Counted from the stretch's first letter, positions 48,865 through 56,908 are shown. The stretch is DNA of 64,000 nt from Clostridiales bacterium FE2011 (GCA_017569305.1 CP069418.1:992001-1056000); one strand, 5' to 3'. Translations and numbers: made by a program. Notes: a model not told the origin generated them from the sequence alone.

Positions 48865-49696
48865 AACCCTTTACGTAACCGATCTGGACGGCACCCTGCT
48901 GAACCGGCAGGATCGCGTCAGTCCTTTCAGTATTAGTACGATCAATCATCTGGTGGAAAACGGCATGCTCTTCACCTATGCCACCGCCAGATCCCTGGTC
49001 TCCGCGTCAAAAGTCACGGAAGGCCTCTCCACAAAAATCCCGGTCATCGCCTACAACGGTGCTTTCATCCTTCAACCCTCCACCGGTGAGATTCTCTCTA
49101 GTGAAGGCTTCACAGAGTAAGAGCGGGCCCTGGTCAGGGATGTACTGAACAGTCGCGGCATCAGCCCGCTGGTTTACGCCTTTGTCAACGGTGTGGAAAA
49201 AGTATCCTGGATTCCGCAGAATGAGAACGACGGGATCCGGCGGTACCTGTCTCTCCGTCAGGGAGACCGGCGTTTTCGTCCGGTTCCCGGGAAAGACGCC
49301 CTGTATGAGGGAGAAATGTTTTATTTCACCTGCATCGGCGAAAAGGAAGAATTGCAGCCGGTTTACGATATTTTTACCAATGACAGCCGGTATCGCTGCA
49401 CCCTGCAGCAGGAACTGTATCGGCCGGAATACTGGTGTGAAATCATGCCCGCCAAAGCTTCCAAGGCCAACGCGATCCGCAGGCTGAAGGAAATGTGGGG
49501 ATGCACCCGGGTCGTTTCATTCGGAGACGCCGTCAATGATCTTCCCATGTTCGAAATTTCCGACGAATGCTATGCGGTTTCCAACGCAGTGAACGAGGTG
49601 AAAGCCGCCGCGACAGGCATCATTGAAAGCAATGAGGAAGACGGCGTCGCCAGGTGGCTTCTCCACAGGCTGTCCCCGGCAGGCTCTGGCATGTAA
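48857..49696 (+). pseudogene. Cof-type HAD hydrolase gene interrupted by an in-frame stop
   Basis: The two parts lie in one frame. Codons 1-87 start MDKTLYVTDLDGTLL, the nucleophile motif of HAD phosphatases, and end at TAA 49118-49120. After the stop the same frame continues without interruption to 49696. It contains a cap domain and the third motif SFGDAVNDLPMFEIS, and KASKANAIRRLKEMWG before it. The whole is 280 codons including both stops, a normal Cof/YcaI-type length. A single base change (for example from CAA or GAA) would restore it. A restart at the GTG (49193) is possible but would lack the catalytic Asp. A sequencing error cannot be excluded. Confidence 0.8.
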
Positions 49697-49714
49697 TATC
49701 CATACTTTCACAAG

Positions 49715-49746
49715 GAACATGACACAGCGTTGTCATGTTCTTTTTG
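49715..49746 (+). terminator. Terminator of the HAD gene run
   Basis: GAACATGACA (49715-49724) pairs with TGTCATGTTC (49731-49740) and TTTTTGTT follows. The stem contains the ATGACA/TGTCAT sequence that recurs on both sides of the WYL gene. Confidence 0.82.
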
Positions 49747-49798
49747 TTATCCTGCTGACTGTATGATACAATAAACACGTCATATTATTGTCATGTTT
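49744..49798 (+). promoter_or_regulatory. Promoter and imperfect inverted repeat before the WYL regulator
   Basis: TTGTTA (49744-49749) and TACAAT (49767-49772) are 17 bases apart. AAACACGTCAT...TTGTCATGTTT (about 49773-49798) is an imperfect inverted repeat related to the perfect one after the gene. The WYL protein may bind it. Confidence 0.5.
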
Positions 49799-49810
49799 GA
49801 GGCGCCACAT

Positions 49811-50716
49811 ATGAAGCTTGACCGTCTGATCGCTATTCTCTCTGTTCTCCTGAATCAGGAACAGTCCACCGCACCGGAACTGGCTAAACGTTTTGAAGTA
49901 TCCCGCCGCACCATCAACCGGGACATTGAGGCGCTGAACCAGGCCGGCATCCCCATCGTCACACAGCAGGGTGTAGGCGGAGGGATCCGGATCATGGATG
50001 GTTTCCGGATGGATCGCACTGCCCTGACTTCCCGGGAAATGCAGGCCATTCTCTCCGGTCTGAGGAGCCTGGACAGCGTCAGTGGTACCGGTCAGTACCG
50101 GCAGCTGATGGAGAAGATCAGTCCCGGTTCTTCCGGGCTTCTTCCCGGAGACCAGCACATCCTGATCGACCTCGCTTCCTGGCATAAAGCGTCCCTTTCT
50201 GAGAAGATTGAATTGCTGCACGGAGCAATCGAGCAGCATCGCCTGGTCTCATTCCACTATTTGTCCCGGAACGGCGAGAGTGATCGGATTGTGGAACCGT
50301 CACTGCTGGTTTTCCAGTGGTCCAGCTGGTATTTATGGTGCTGGTGCAGGGAAAAAGCATCTCCTCGTCTGTTTAAACTGGACCGGATGGACGCTCTGCA
50401 GATCGGTGAACCATTTATACCGCGGCAGATGGAACCTCCGGATCTTCTCAGCGAACAGGCATTCCCTGACCGGTATCACGTTACTGTCCGAATCAGTCCC
50501 GCATATAAATGGCGGCTGGTGGAAGAATACGGGCCTGGCTGTTATAAGCTTACCCCGGAAGGAGACTGCCTGTTTTCTACCGGCTTTACAGACAGGAATC
50601 ATCTGATCAGCTGGATTCTGTCCTTTCAGGGAGAAGCAGAACTGATGGAGCCCCCGGAATTACGGGAAGAACTTCGGCTAATCGGCAAAAACATTTATGA
50701 TACGTACAATACATGA
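49811..50716 (+). CDS. WYL-domain transcriptional regulator, YafY type
   Basis: About 301 residues. An N-terminal DeoR-like winged helix (MKLDRLIAILSVLLNQEQ, then ELAKRFEVSRRTINRDIEAL) is followed by a WYL domain (about 130-205) with LVSFHYLSRNG and SSWYLWCWC near its end, and a WCX-type C-terminal part. Such proteins sense small ligands or stress. An in-frame ATG lies at 49793; 49811 gives the standard MKLDRL start, and the ribosome-binding site is weak in both cases. It lies upstream of the MmcQ-DUF3795 gene, which it may regulate. Confidence 0.92.
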   Translation: MKLDRLIAILSVLLNQEQSTAPELAKRFEVSRRTINRDIEALNQAGIPIVTQQGVGGGIRIMDGFRMDRTALTSREMQAILSGLRSLDSVSGTGQYRQLMEKISPGSSGLLPGDQHILIDLASWHKASLSEKIELLHGAIEQHRLVSFHYLSRNGESDRIVEPSLLVFQWSSWYLWCWCREKASPRLFKLDRMDALQIGEPFIPRQMEPPDLLSEQAFPDRYHVTVRISPAYKWRLVEEYGPGCYKLTPEGDCLFSTGFTDRNHLISWILSFQGEAELMEPPELREELRLIGKNIYDTYNT

Positions 50717-50732
50717 CATATTGATGTCATGT
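50711..50732. promoter_or_regulatory. Perfect ACATGACAT/ATGTCATGT palindrome
   Basis: ACATGACAT (50711-50719), spacer ATTG and ATGTCATGT (50724-50732) are perfectly symmetrical. The element begins in the last codons of the WYL gene and ends 45 bases before the next gene. An operator for the WYL protein is the best guess. Confidence 0.6.
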
Positions 50733-50776
50733 TTAATGTGATACCCTGCCTTTGAAAAGTAAAGGAGGTATGCCCT

Positions 50777-51406
50777 GTGAAATATCCCTGGATTGACGAA
50801 TACCTGATGGCCAAACGCGGTGTGACAAAAGACCTGCAGGCGGAATGGAACTGGATCCGGTATCATATCGGAGGCAAAATGTTCGCCGCCGTCCTGCTTG
50901 ATCACGACGATCGGCCATACTATATCAACCTGAAGCTGGATCCGGCTGAAGGAGAACTGATGCGAAAAAAGTATCCGGATGTGATTCCCGGGTATTACAG
51001 CAATAAACTGCACTGGAATTCCGTCAAACCCGACGGGGATATTCCGGACGATCTGCTGAAAACCTGGCTGGATCGTTCCTATCTGCTCGTTTTACAGGAT
51101 CTCCCTAAAGCAAAGCAGCGGGAAATCCTGGGGCTTTCCGTCTGTGGAACGGACTGCTCCGCCTGTCCCCTGCACGGCAATCTCTGCACCGGATGCAATG
51201 AAGCCTGCGGGAAAGTGTTTCACGCACCGGAAGGAAAGCCTTGCCCCATCTATGGCTGCTGTGTCAACAAGCATCATTACGCGACCTGTGTCTCCTGCAG
51301 CCAGGTGCCCTGTGCTGTATGGCAGGCAACCCGTGATCCTTCCATGACGGATGAACAGTTTGAGCAAAGCGTGAACGATCGTGTTTCCGCCCTCAGAAAG
51401 ATCTGA
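50777..51406 (+). CDS. MmcQ/YjbR-like and DUF3795 fusion protein
   Basis: A 209-residue two-domain protein. Residues about 1-112 are MmcQ/YjbR-like, a DNA-binding-type fold often of unknown role: DDRPYYINLKLDPAEGELMR, VIPGYYSNKLHWNSV and LLKTWLDRSYLLV. Residues about 118-185 form a cysteine-rich DUF3795 domain: VCGTDCSACPLHGNLCTGC and CPIYGCCVNK, then CVSCSQVPC. GTG at 50777 is the start, with AAAGGAGG at 50761-50768. A regulator-like or metal-linked function is possible. Confidence 0.85.
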   Translation: MKYPWIDEYLMAKRGVTKDLQAEWNWIRYHIGGKMFAAVLLDHDDRPYYINLKLDPAEGELMRKKYPDVIPGYYSNKLHWNSVKPDGDIPDDLLKTWLDRSYLLVLQDLPKAKQREILGLSVCGTDCSACPLHGNLCTGCNEACGKVFHAPEGKPCPIYGCCVNKHHYATCVSCSQVPCAVWQATRDPSMTDEQFEQSVNDRVSALRKI

Positions 51407-51706
51407 ATCCGTTTATGCATAAAGGGACACTGAAAAGCTGCTGCAATATAATACCCACCGGATCGTATCCATTCAAATCCGAACCCGGATGCATTTTTGC
51501 AGGCGGGATATATGGCACTCGTCCGCATGGAATGAAATATCCGGAGGGCAGCTATGATAATGATTACCTGATGATCAAAATGATAAAATGATCATCAGTA
51601 AAATCGAAAAACGTATTTTAAGATAGTCGACCATCGATAAATCGAAGGTTGTCGGGATAATTGAAGTTGAGTCTTATGTTGGCTTTAGTACGGAGGGAAG
51701 AAAAAG
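51407..51706 (+). other. Intergenic stretch with a possible small ORF and a hairpin
   Basis: The 300-base gap becomes AT-rich toward its right end. An open frame of 58 codons (51415-51591) contains CCN near its start and FAGGIYG in the middle, but only a weak ribosome-binding site and no family match I recognise. A hairpin-like element of CGAC...TCGAT-AA-ATCGA...GTCG lies at about 51628-51654. Otherwise nothing is seen. Confidence 0.3.
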
Positions 51707-52366
51707 ATGAAATACCAATACAAAGCAATGCCTGAATCTATGAGGGGAACATACGGAGAATTTGCAAAAAACTTCGGGTTTGATTGGAAAGAATTTATTA
51801 TGGGAATACCGACACCGATGTTTCTTGTCACAACATATAAATCTAATGGACAGCCAAATGCTACGATGCAGTCATGGGCAGGGTTTACGAGTGCGAATCA
51901 TGGAGGCGGGTATTACGTGATTCTATGCAGCGTGAATAAGTGTGGACATCTTTACCAAAGCCTGAATGAAAAGAAGGTTGCAGTGTTGAATTTCATTTCT
52001 TCTGATTTATACAAAACCTGCATGCAGACGATACAGAACAATCAGTTCGAGACGGATGAGATAACTTCATCAGGGCTTACTGTGGAGAAAGCTTCATGGA
52101 TAGAAGCGCCGATGGTCGCTGAATGTTTCATGAACCTTGAGTGCCAATATATGTGGGAGAAAGAAATTGTACCGGGTGATGATCATGTTATGATTTGCCT
52201 TGAAGTCGTAGGCGGGCATATAGAGAAGGATTATATGGAAGATATGTTCGGAGATAAAGGAGTTCTTTACAATGTCCATTATCCGATAAATCCGGAAGAT
52301 GTGAAAGAAAAAGGTTGCGATTATGTAGCTGCACTTAGGAAAGTAAATCAATCTTACGAATATTGA
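51707..52366 (+). CDS. Flavin reductase-like FMN-binding protein
   Basis: A 219-residue protein with the flavin-reductase/FMN-binding split barrel: IPTPMFLVTTYKSNGQPNAT near 33-52, then QSWAGFTSANHGGGYYVILC, and VAVLNFISSD. It may carry out NAD(P)H-dependent flavin reduction or simply bind flavin. Codon use differs from its neighbours, with many A- or T-ending codons, and the gene is visibly AT-richer. This suggests recent acquisition. RBS GGAGGGAAGAAAAAG precedes the ATG. Confidence 0.85.
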   Translation: MKYQYKAMPESMRGTYGEFAKNFGFDWKEFIMGIPTPMFLVTTYKSNGQPNATMQSWAGFTSANHGGGYYVILCSVNKCGHLYQSLNEKKVAVLNFISSDLYKTCMQTIQNNQFETDEITSSGLTVEKASWIEAPMVAECFMNLECQYMWEKEIVPGDDHVMICLEVVGGHIEKDYMEDMFGDKGVLYNVHYPINPEDVKEKGCDYVAALRKVNQSYEY

Positions 52367-52501
52367 TCATATACAAGGCAGCGCAATGCTAAAAACAGTG
52401 ACAAATTCCGTTTTGTCGGGACAGCTGTTGGAAAGACATCCCGGATGATAATCTTCCTATGATTCCATCAAGTTCAGAAATTAAACTTAAGTCTTCAAAA
52501 A

Positions 52502-52532
52502 AGATCCGAACCCTGTAATAGGGTTCGGATCT
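52502..52532. terminator. 13-base-pair terminator
   Basis: AGATCCGAACCCT (52502-52514) and AGGGTTCGGATCT (52520-52532) are perfectly complementary with a GTAAT loop. On the minus strand TTTTTT follows directly, so it ends the CD3324/ParB-like gene; it may also stop transcripts from the left. Confidence 0.9.
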
Positions 52533-52566
52533 AAATTAACAAACGGGATCTCCGTCGGGTATCTTT

Positions 52567-53313
52567 TTACCTTTGTATGATCCTGCAGTCTTTAACATAG
52601 TCACCGTATTTGTCCATGAAGTCGTCCAGTTCTTCTTTTTCCGTGATCCAGATGATCACCCAGGCGTCTTTGATTCCAAGGTTTTCATAGGCCTTATGGC
52701 GGTGATTTCCATCGTTCAGCTCAAATTCGCCGTCCACATAATGGACAATGAGTGGAGGCATGTCATCATCTTTCTGAATGTTTTTTTCCAGTTCGGCAAT
52801 CCGGTGTGCCCACCATTCCGGATGAATCTGGTATTTCATTTCCGGTTCAGGCCCCGTGCACCTTTTGAACAGGCTAATCGGGAACAGGGCCGGGCTGATA
52901 TAGTACCGGTCAAACAGTTTCAGTCCGTCGGAAAAAGGGATATTGCGCCCTTCTTCATTCAGATACAGATGAATCCATACGTCCAGTTTTCCCGCTTCAG
53001 CATAGGCTTTGGCTGAGGACAGTGTAGCGCTGTATTTCAGCATAGCGGTCTCCTTCCTGTTGTACACAATTCGTTTAATGGAATCGTAGGAGAGCGCGTA
53101 CTTGTCCATCAGGTTCTCAATGGATTCCCCGTCAGCAAAATCCCTGCGGATGCTTTCGTTCCTTTCGCGGATATAGCGCTGGTATCCGGAGGTTTCACCC
53201 CAGGCCTTTCTTTCATTCCCGGACGGGATATAAATGGTTTCACCGGAAACATAACGCTGAATCTGCTTCAGGAGACCTTCCGGAAAAATCTCCCTTGCGT
53301 TTCGGTATCCCAT
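52567..53313 (-). CDS. CD3324-type HTH and ParB-like fusion protein
   Basis: A 248-residue protein in two parts. Residues about 1-90 resemble the small CD3324 family: MGYRNAREIFPEGLLKQIQ, IYIPSGNERKAWGETSG, then a helix-turn-helix (IENLMDKYALSYDSIKRIVY). The C-terminal part (about 165-240) is ParB-like, with PPLIVHYVDGEFELNDGNHR and HKAYENLGIKDAWVIIW; GNHRH is the ParB/sulfiredoxin-type nucleotide-binding motif. ATG at 53313 follows AAAGGAG. A regulator that combines DNA recognition with a nucleotide-handling domain is plausible, but no function is known to me. Confidence 0.75.
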   Translation of the reverse strand: MGYRNAREIFPEGLLKQIQRYVSGETIYIPSGNERKAWGETSGYQRYIRERNESIRRDFADGESIENLMDKYALSYDSIKRIVYNRKETAMLKYSATLSSAKAYAEAGKLDVWIHLYLNEEGRNIPFSDGLKLFDRYYISPALFPISLFKRCTGPEPEMKYQIHPEWWAHRIAELEKNIQKDDDMPPLIVHYVDGEFELNDGNHRHKAYENLGIKDAWVIIWITEKEELDDFMDKYGDYVKDCRIIQR

Positions 53314-53462
53314 AGTTTCTCCTTTCATTCAGCACGTTTCCTGCGGGATGCCGGAAAGCATGCTGTGCTGACGCTCTCTCCGTGTTCAGGAAGGATTGTA
53401 CGACAGCACAGCAGGCAGGGATATACCGTCTTTTTCTGTAAATGTTTCTGACACATATTGTG

Positions 53463-54260
53463 TCAGTTCAGTTCGTCCAGCAGGATATAATACCGCAGTT
53501 TTTCCTCATCCTTCGGAACCCCGGCAGCCCGGAACAGGTCATCCGGATTAACCTTCGGATAGGTTTTCCCATAGTGGCCGTCACTGTTATGTTTCAGGCT
53601 GCGCCATCCCAGGGCCAGATCCATCCACCGGTCACATATTCCAGCGCTTCCCAGGTCGATAAAGCCGGTAAAGTGTTTCCCGTCCGTAAACAGGTTCGGC
53701 AGGCAGAAATCGCCGTGGGTCAGCACGTCATCCTTTTCCGGCCGATGGCTTTTCAGCCAGTCCAGCAGCGCCTCGGGATTTTTAAATCCACCCGGTCCGA
53801 AGGTTTCCGGTTCACAGTCAGAGGGATCAAAGCATCCCGCCTGGATCGTCTTTTCAGCATGGGCCAGATTACCTTCCACGGACCGTTCAAAAGGACACTC
53901 CTGTACCGGAACATTCCACAGCAGATGCAGCGCTTCCGCCATACAATCCAGCAGCAGGGCGGGATTGGTCATCACGGAAGGATCGCACAGCATCTTCCCC
54001 TTCATCCGGGTCATCAGCAGCCAGTCCCGTCCATCCTGCACCGCATGCGCAGCCACTTCCGGAACAGGCAGTTTCCCTTTCATCCACCGGAGAATCCGGG
54101 TATCCACCGTATCCCGGCCGTCTGCCGGCCGGACTTTCAGCACATAATCATCAAACAGATACACGTCTGCCCCGGATTTGCCCAGCCCGTCCGCCTGCCC
54201 GGCGGCGTCGCCCAGGATTGCCGCGATTGATTCCGGCATCCGGTCAGATTTTTCGGACAT
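53463..54260 (-). CDS. APH(3')-like aminoglycoside phosphotransferase
   Basis: A 265-residue kinase, the length of APH(3') enzymes (about 264-271), which phosphorylate the 3'-OH of kanamycin-type drugs. His182-Gly-Asp184 in LTHGDFCLPNLF holds the catalytic base, and Asp202 in GFIDLGSAGICDRWMDLA binds magnesium. The ATP side shows YVLKVRP near residue 42. The C-terminus YYILLDELN closely resembles that of APH(3')-III. The start at 54260 lies inside the end of the fusion gene, overlapping it by 17 bases, so the two are translationally coupled. Drug range is not predictable from sequence. Confidence 0.88.
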   Translation of the reverse strand: MSEKSDRMPESIAAILGDAAGQADGLGKSGADVYLFDDYVLKVRPADGRDTVDTRILRWMKGKLPVPEVAAHAVQDGRDWLLMTRMKGKMLCDPSVMTNPALLLDCMAEALHLLWNVPVQECPFERSVEGNLAHAEKTIQAGCFDPSDCEPETFGPGGFKNPEALLDWLKSHRPEKDDVLTHGDFCLPNLFTDGKHFTGFIDLGSAGICDRWMDLALGWRSLKHNSDGHYGKTYPKVNPDDLFRAAGVPKDEEKLRYYILLDELN

Positions 54261-55950
54261 ATGCAACAAGTCTGTTCGCCTCCTCAAAACCCACTGCCTC
54301 ATGAAAATGCTGGCTTACTGTGTTCGTCACTTCACAGTCGCTGGCAAACTCCGCGCAGCCCTTTTCTCCTGCCCAGTCCTCGCAGGCTGTCAGCAGTTTT
54401 CGGGCAATTCCTTCTCCCCGGTCGGTCTCTTTTACATATATTCCTTCCAGGTAGCCGACGGGGCTGCTCTCTGTTCCCTCCACATAATCATGCCGCAGCT
54501 GGCAATGGGCAAACCCGACAGCCCCGTCCTTCTTACGGTACAGGAAAACCGCCGCCTCTTCATCTGCAATATGGGTCTTAAATTCCTCTTTCATTTCCTC
54601 CAGGGTATGGTGCGGCCACAGTTCACAGGCCAGTAACGCGACAGTTTCTTCATCTCCGGCCACAGCGCGTTCCACTTCTTTCGGTGTTTCCCGTATCCCT
54701 TTCATCTGTCCGCGTGTAATCTGTCTCAGCATATAGGCTGCGTAGTCCCGTGCAAGTTCCGGATCATACCGGACCTCCGCCCCGTTCTCATATTCGTCCA
54801 GGGCAGTCAGGATCAGCGGATGGTATTTCCCCGGCAGGTTCTTCAGTCCCCAGGTTCCGCCTTCCTGCTTGGACAGGACTTCTTTTTCCTTCAGGTACCC
54901 CAGGACCCTCGTCAGGTTCAGGATCAGGTACATGGGATTATCAGCGATTTCCTCCCCGGCTCCGGACACGTCATCCCAGATGGAATCCAGATAGTCCTTT
55001 TCCGGCACCTCGCCGAAAACCTCCTCCACCAGCTGGCCGTACAGGCAGATTCCCCTGCCCCGGATCACGGTAAAGTGCGCAGCCAGGTCTTTGTCGGTGC
55101 CGTTCATCTTCCGGATATAATCGTCCGGATTTGTCCGGTACCATTCTGTATGTCTCCTGGAATAATGCAGGATGAATGGCGTCGGGTAAACGAAGGGATC
55201 ACAGACGTCTTTTGTAACGATGCTCATTTCAATTCCCTTGGCCGGGCCTTCCGCGTCCAGCTCAAGCACCATGTCCATGTATTCACGTTTCTCGGCGTCT
55301 GTCAGCGTCTTATTGACCACCACCATAAAATCCAGGTCGCTCTTCTTCGGCTGATAGCAGCCCATGGCCGCAGAGCCGTGCAGGTATATACCCGTCAGCT
55401 TTTCCTTCAGGATTTCCGCGGAGCGGTTTACATACTTCTCAATGATCTCATCCTTGACGTCGCCGGGCTGCAGTTTCAGCACCGCAATGACTTCCTCGCC
55501 GTCAAACTCTCCCGTTTCCCGGAAGCCGAAGGAAGCATACAGGGCTTTGGCCCTTTCATTTTCAGGTTCATAGGACAGCCAGCAGCATTCTGCCGGGCCG
55601 CAGGGTTCACTGCCGATATAGTCCAGAATCAGTTCCATAGCCGCCCTGCCGTAGCCCTTCCCCTGATACCGTTCATCAATCATGAACCGCCAGAGATTGT
55701 AATTGTCTTTAGCCACAGCCGGTGCGTCCTCCCAGTCGTCATCCGCGCCGAAGCCGATCATACAGAAGCCCACAGGAGTATCCCCGTCATAGATCCCGAA
55801 GGGAAAAGCTTTCCCGTGATGGGTCACCGCGATATAGGCTTCAATAATGCTGACGTCGTTCGATGCCACAAATTCCTTCTGGCTTTCGCCGACTTTCAGT
55901 TTCAGAATGTCCCAGACATTCTTTCCGTTGATTTCTTCCAGTCTGATCAT
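54244..55950 (-). CDS. Three-domain GNAT, aminoglycoside nucleotidyltransferase and AAC(6')-like fusion
   Basis: A 568-residue protein with three apparent transferase domains. Residues 1-160 form a GNAT acetyltransferase (acetyl-CoA loop RYQGKGYGR at 94-102) of the diamine or small-molecule type. Residues about 168-412 resemble AadA-type aminoglycoside adenylyltransferases: GSAAMGCYQPKKSDLD at 192-207 holds Gly-Ser and the metal-binding Asp205/Asp207, and an AadA-like helical C-terminal part follows. Residues about 432-568 resemble AAC(6')-I acetyltransferases: ELWPHHTLEEMKEEF at 443-457, GYLEGIYVKETDRGEGIARK at 499-518 and CAEFASDCEVTN at 532-543. The APH(3')-like gene overlaps downstream, and alkD ends two bases upstream. 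Confidence 0.85.
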   Translation of the reverse strand: MIRLEEINGKNVWDILKLKVGESQKEFVASNDVSIIEAYIAVTHHGKAFPFGIYDGDTPVGFCMIGFGADDDWEDAPAVAKDNYNLWRFMIDERYQGKGYGRAAMELILDYIGSEPCGPAECCWLSYEPENERAKALYASFGFRETGEFDGEEVIAVLKLQPGDVKDEIIEKYVNRSAEILKEKLTGIYLHGSAAMGCYQPKKSDLDFMVVVNKTLTDAEKREYMDMVLELDAEGPAKGIEMSIVTKDVCDPFVYPTPFILHYSRRHTEWYRTNPDDYIRKMNGTDKDLAAHFTVIRGRGICLYGQLVEEVFGEVPEKDYLDSIWDDVSGAGEEIADNPMYLILNLTRVLGYLKEKEVLSKQEGGTWGLKNLPGKYHPLILTALDEYENGAEVRYDPELARDYAAYMLRQITRGQMKGIRETPKEVERAVAGDEETVALLACELWPHHTLEEMKEEFKTHIADEEAAVFLYRKKDGAVGFAHCQLRHDYVEGTESSPVGYLEGIYVKETDRGEGIARKLLTACEDWAGEKGCAEFASDCEVTNTVSQHFHEAVGFEEANRLVAYVRKI

Positions 55951-55952
55951 TT

Positions 55953-56645
55953 TTACCTACTCCTGTTTTTCAGAGATTTCAGGTATTCTTTCTGTTCCGG
56001 TGTAATCCGGAAACTTTCAATAGCTTTCTGGATTGCCTTGTTATGCGTCCAGGTATCCAGCCGGTGCTCCGTGATAAAAGGAAGCACTGCCTCATACTGC
56101 TTGGCCAGCGCAGTGGCGAAATACCAGGCAATCATCATATTGACATAGTATTCCTCCGACCTGACGGCAGCCACCATCTCCGGACAGGCCGGATTATAAT
56201 CCTCGTCTAGGTAGTGTTCCATCAGCATTCCGATTCCGAACCGGATCGTGTATGTTTCCGCCGAGCCGAGCCATCCCCGGATGCTTTCCATCAACTCCGG
56301 CCGGTGCTTTTTGAACACGCGGGGCGACATCTGGTCACAGGTTGCCCAGTTATCCACATAGGGCAGGAACCGGTTCAGCGTGCCAAGGCATTCCCTATAA
56401 TCTTTCATTCCGGAAACAATGAATGCGTGCAGCTGGTTTTCCTCAAAAAACTTATGCGGCAGATTCTCCAGGAAAACGCCGATCTCCTGGGACTGTGCCA
56501 GCTCTTTTGCCATCTTCCGCAGTTCCGGTGTCCGTACACCGATAATGCTTTCCGGTTTCACTGACGGGATAATCCGAACCTGCATATCCCGATATTTCAA
56601 ATCCTGCAGGCTGCTCAGCTTTTCCCTGGTTTCCTGGATGATCAT
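55953..56645 (-). CDS. AlkD-like DNA alkylation repair protein
   Basis: A 230-residue all-helical HEAT-like repeat protein of the AlkD family, which removes cationic alkylated bases without base flipping. DNWATCDQMSPRVFKK near residue 98 carries Trp100 and Asp104, matching the Trp/Asp pair of the B. cereus AlkD active site. RIIPSVKPESIIGVRTPELR is the usual N-terminal feature, and MMIAWYFATALAKQYE holds the second conserved tryptophan. It precedes the fusion gene by two bases and has only a weak ribosome-binding site. Confidence 0.9.
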   Translation of the reverse strand: MIIQETREKLSSLQDLKYRDMQVRIIPSVKPESIIGVRTPELRKMAKELAQSQEIGVFLENLPHKFFEENQLHAFIVSGMKDYRECLGTLNRFLPYVDNWATCDQMSPRVFKKHRPELMESIRGWLGSAETYTIRFGIGMLMEHYLDEDYNPACPEMVAAVRSEEYYVNMMIAWYFATALAKQYEAVLPFITEHRLDTWTHNKAIQKAIESFRITPEQKEYLKSLKNRSR

Positions 56646-56908
56646 CTGGTTGCCTTTCTGCTCTTGTATCCTTGTTTACAGGGTAATCTTCATATATCCG
56701 CAGTCAAACGGAAAGAAATCATATTTCTTCACGCCTGTATGAACCGCCCCGTTCTTTAGGAGCATCCTCATTATACCGGTGAAATTCCGCCTTGAAAAGG
56801 AACCTGTTTACAAATTCTTTACTGTCCCTTCAGGCGGATTAATGGTATACTCTCCGGTAATAGCACCGTTGTCCTGACGGCGCCATCACTTCACGGAGGA
56901 ACAATACA
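56646..56908. other. Divergent gap without a clear promoter pair
   Basis: The 263 bases separate the minus-strand AlkD gene from the plus-strand methyltransferase gene. A TATACT at about 56847 has only a weak -35. The TTG start of the methyltransferase is preceded by CGGAGGAA. No hairpin or palindrome stands out. Confidence 0.4.
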
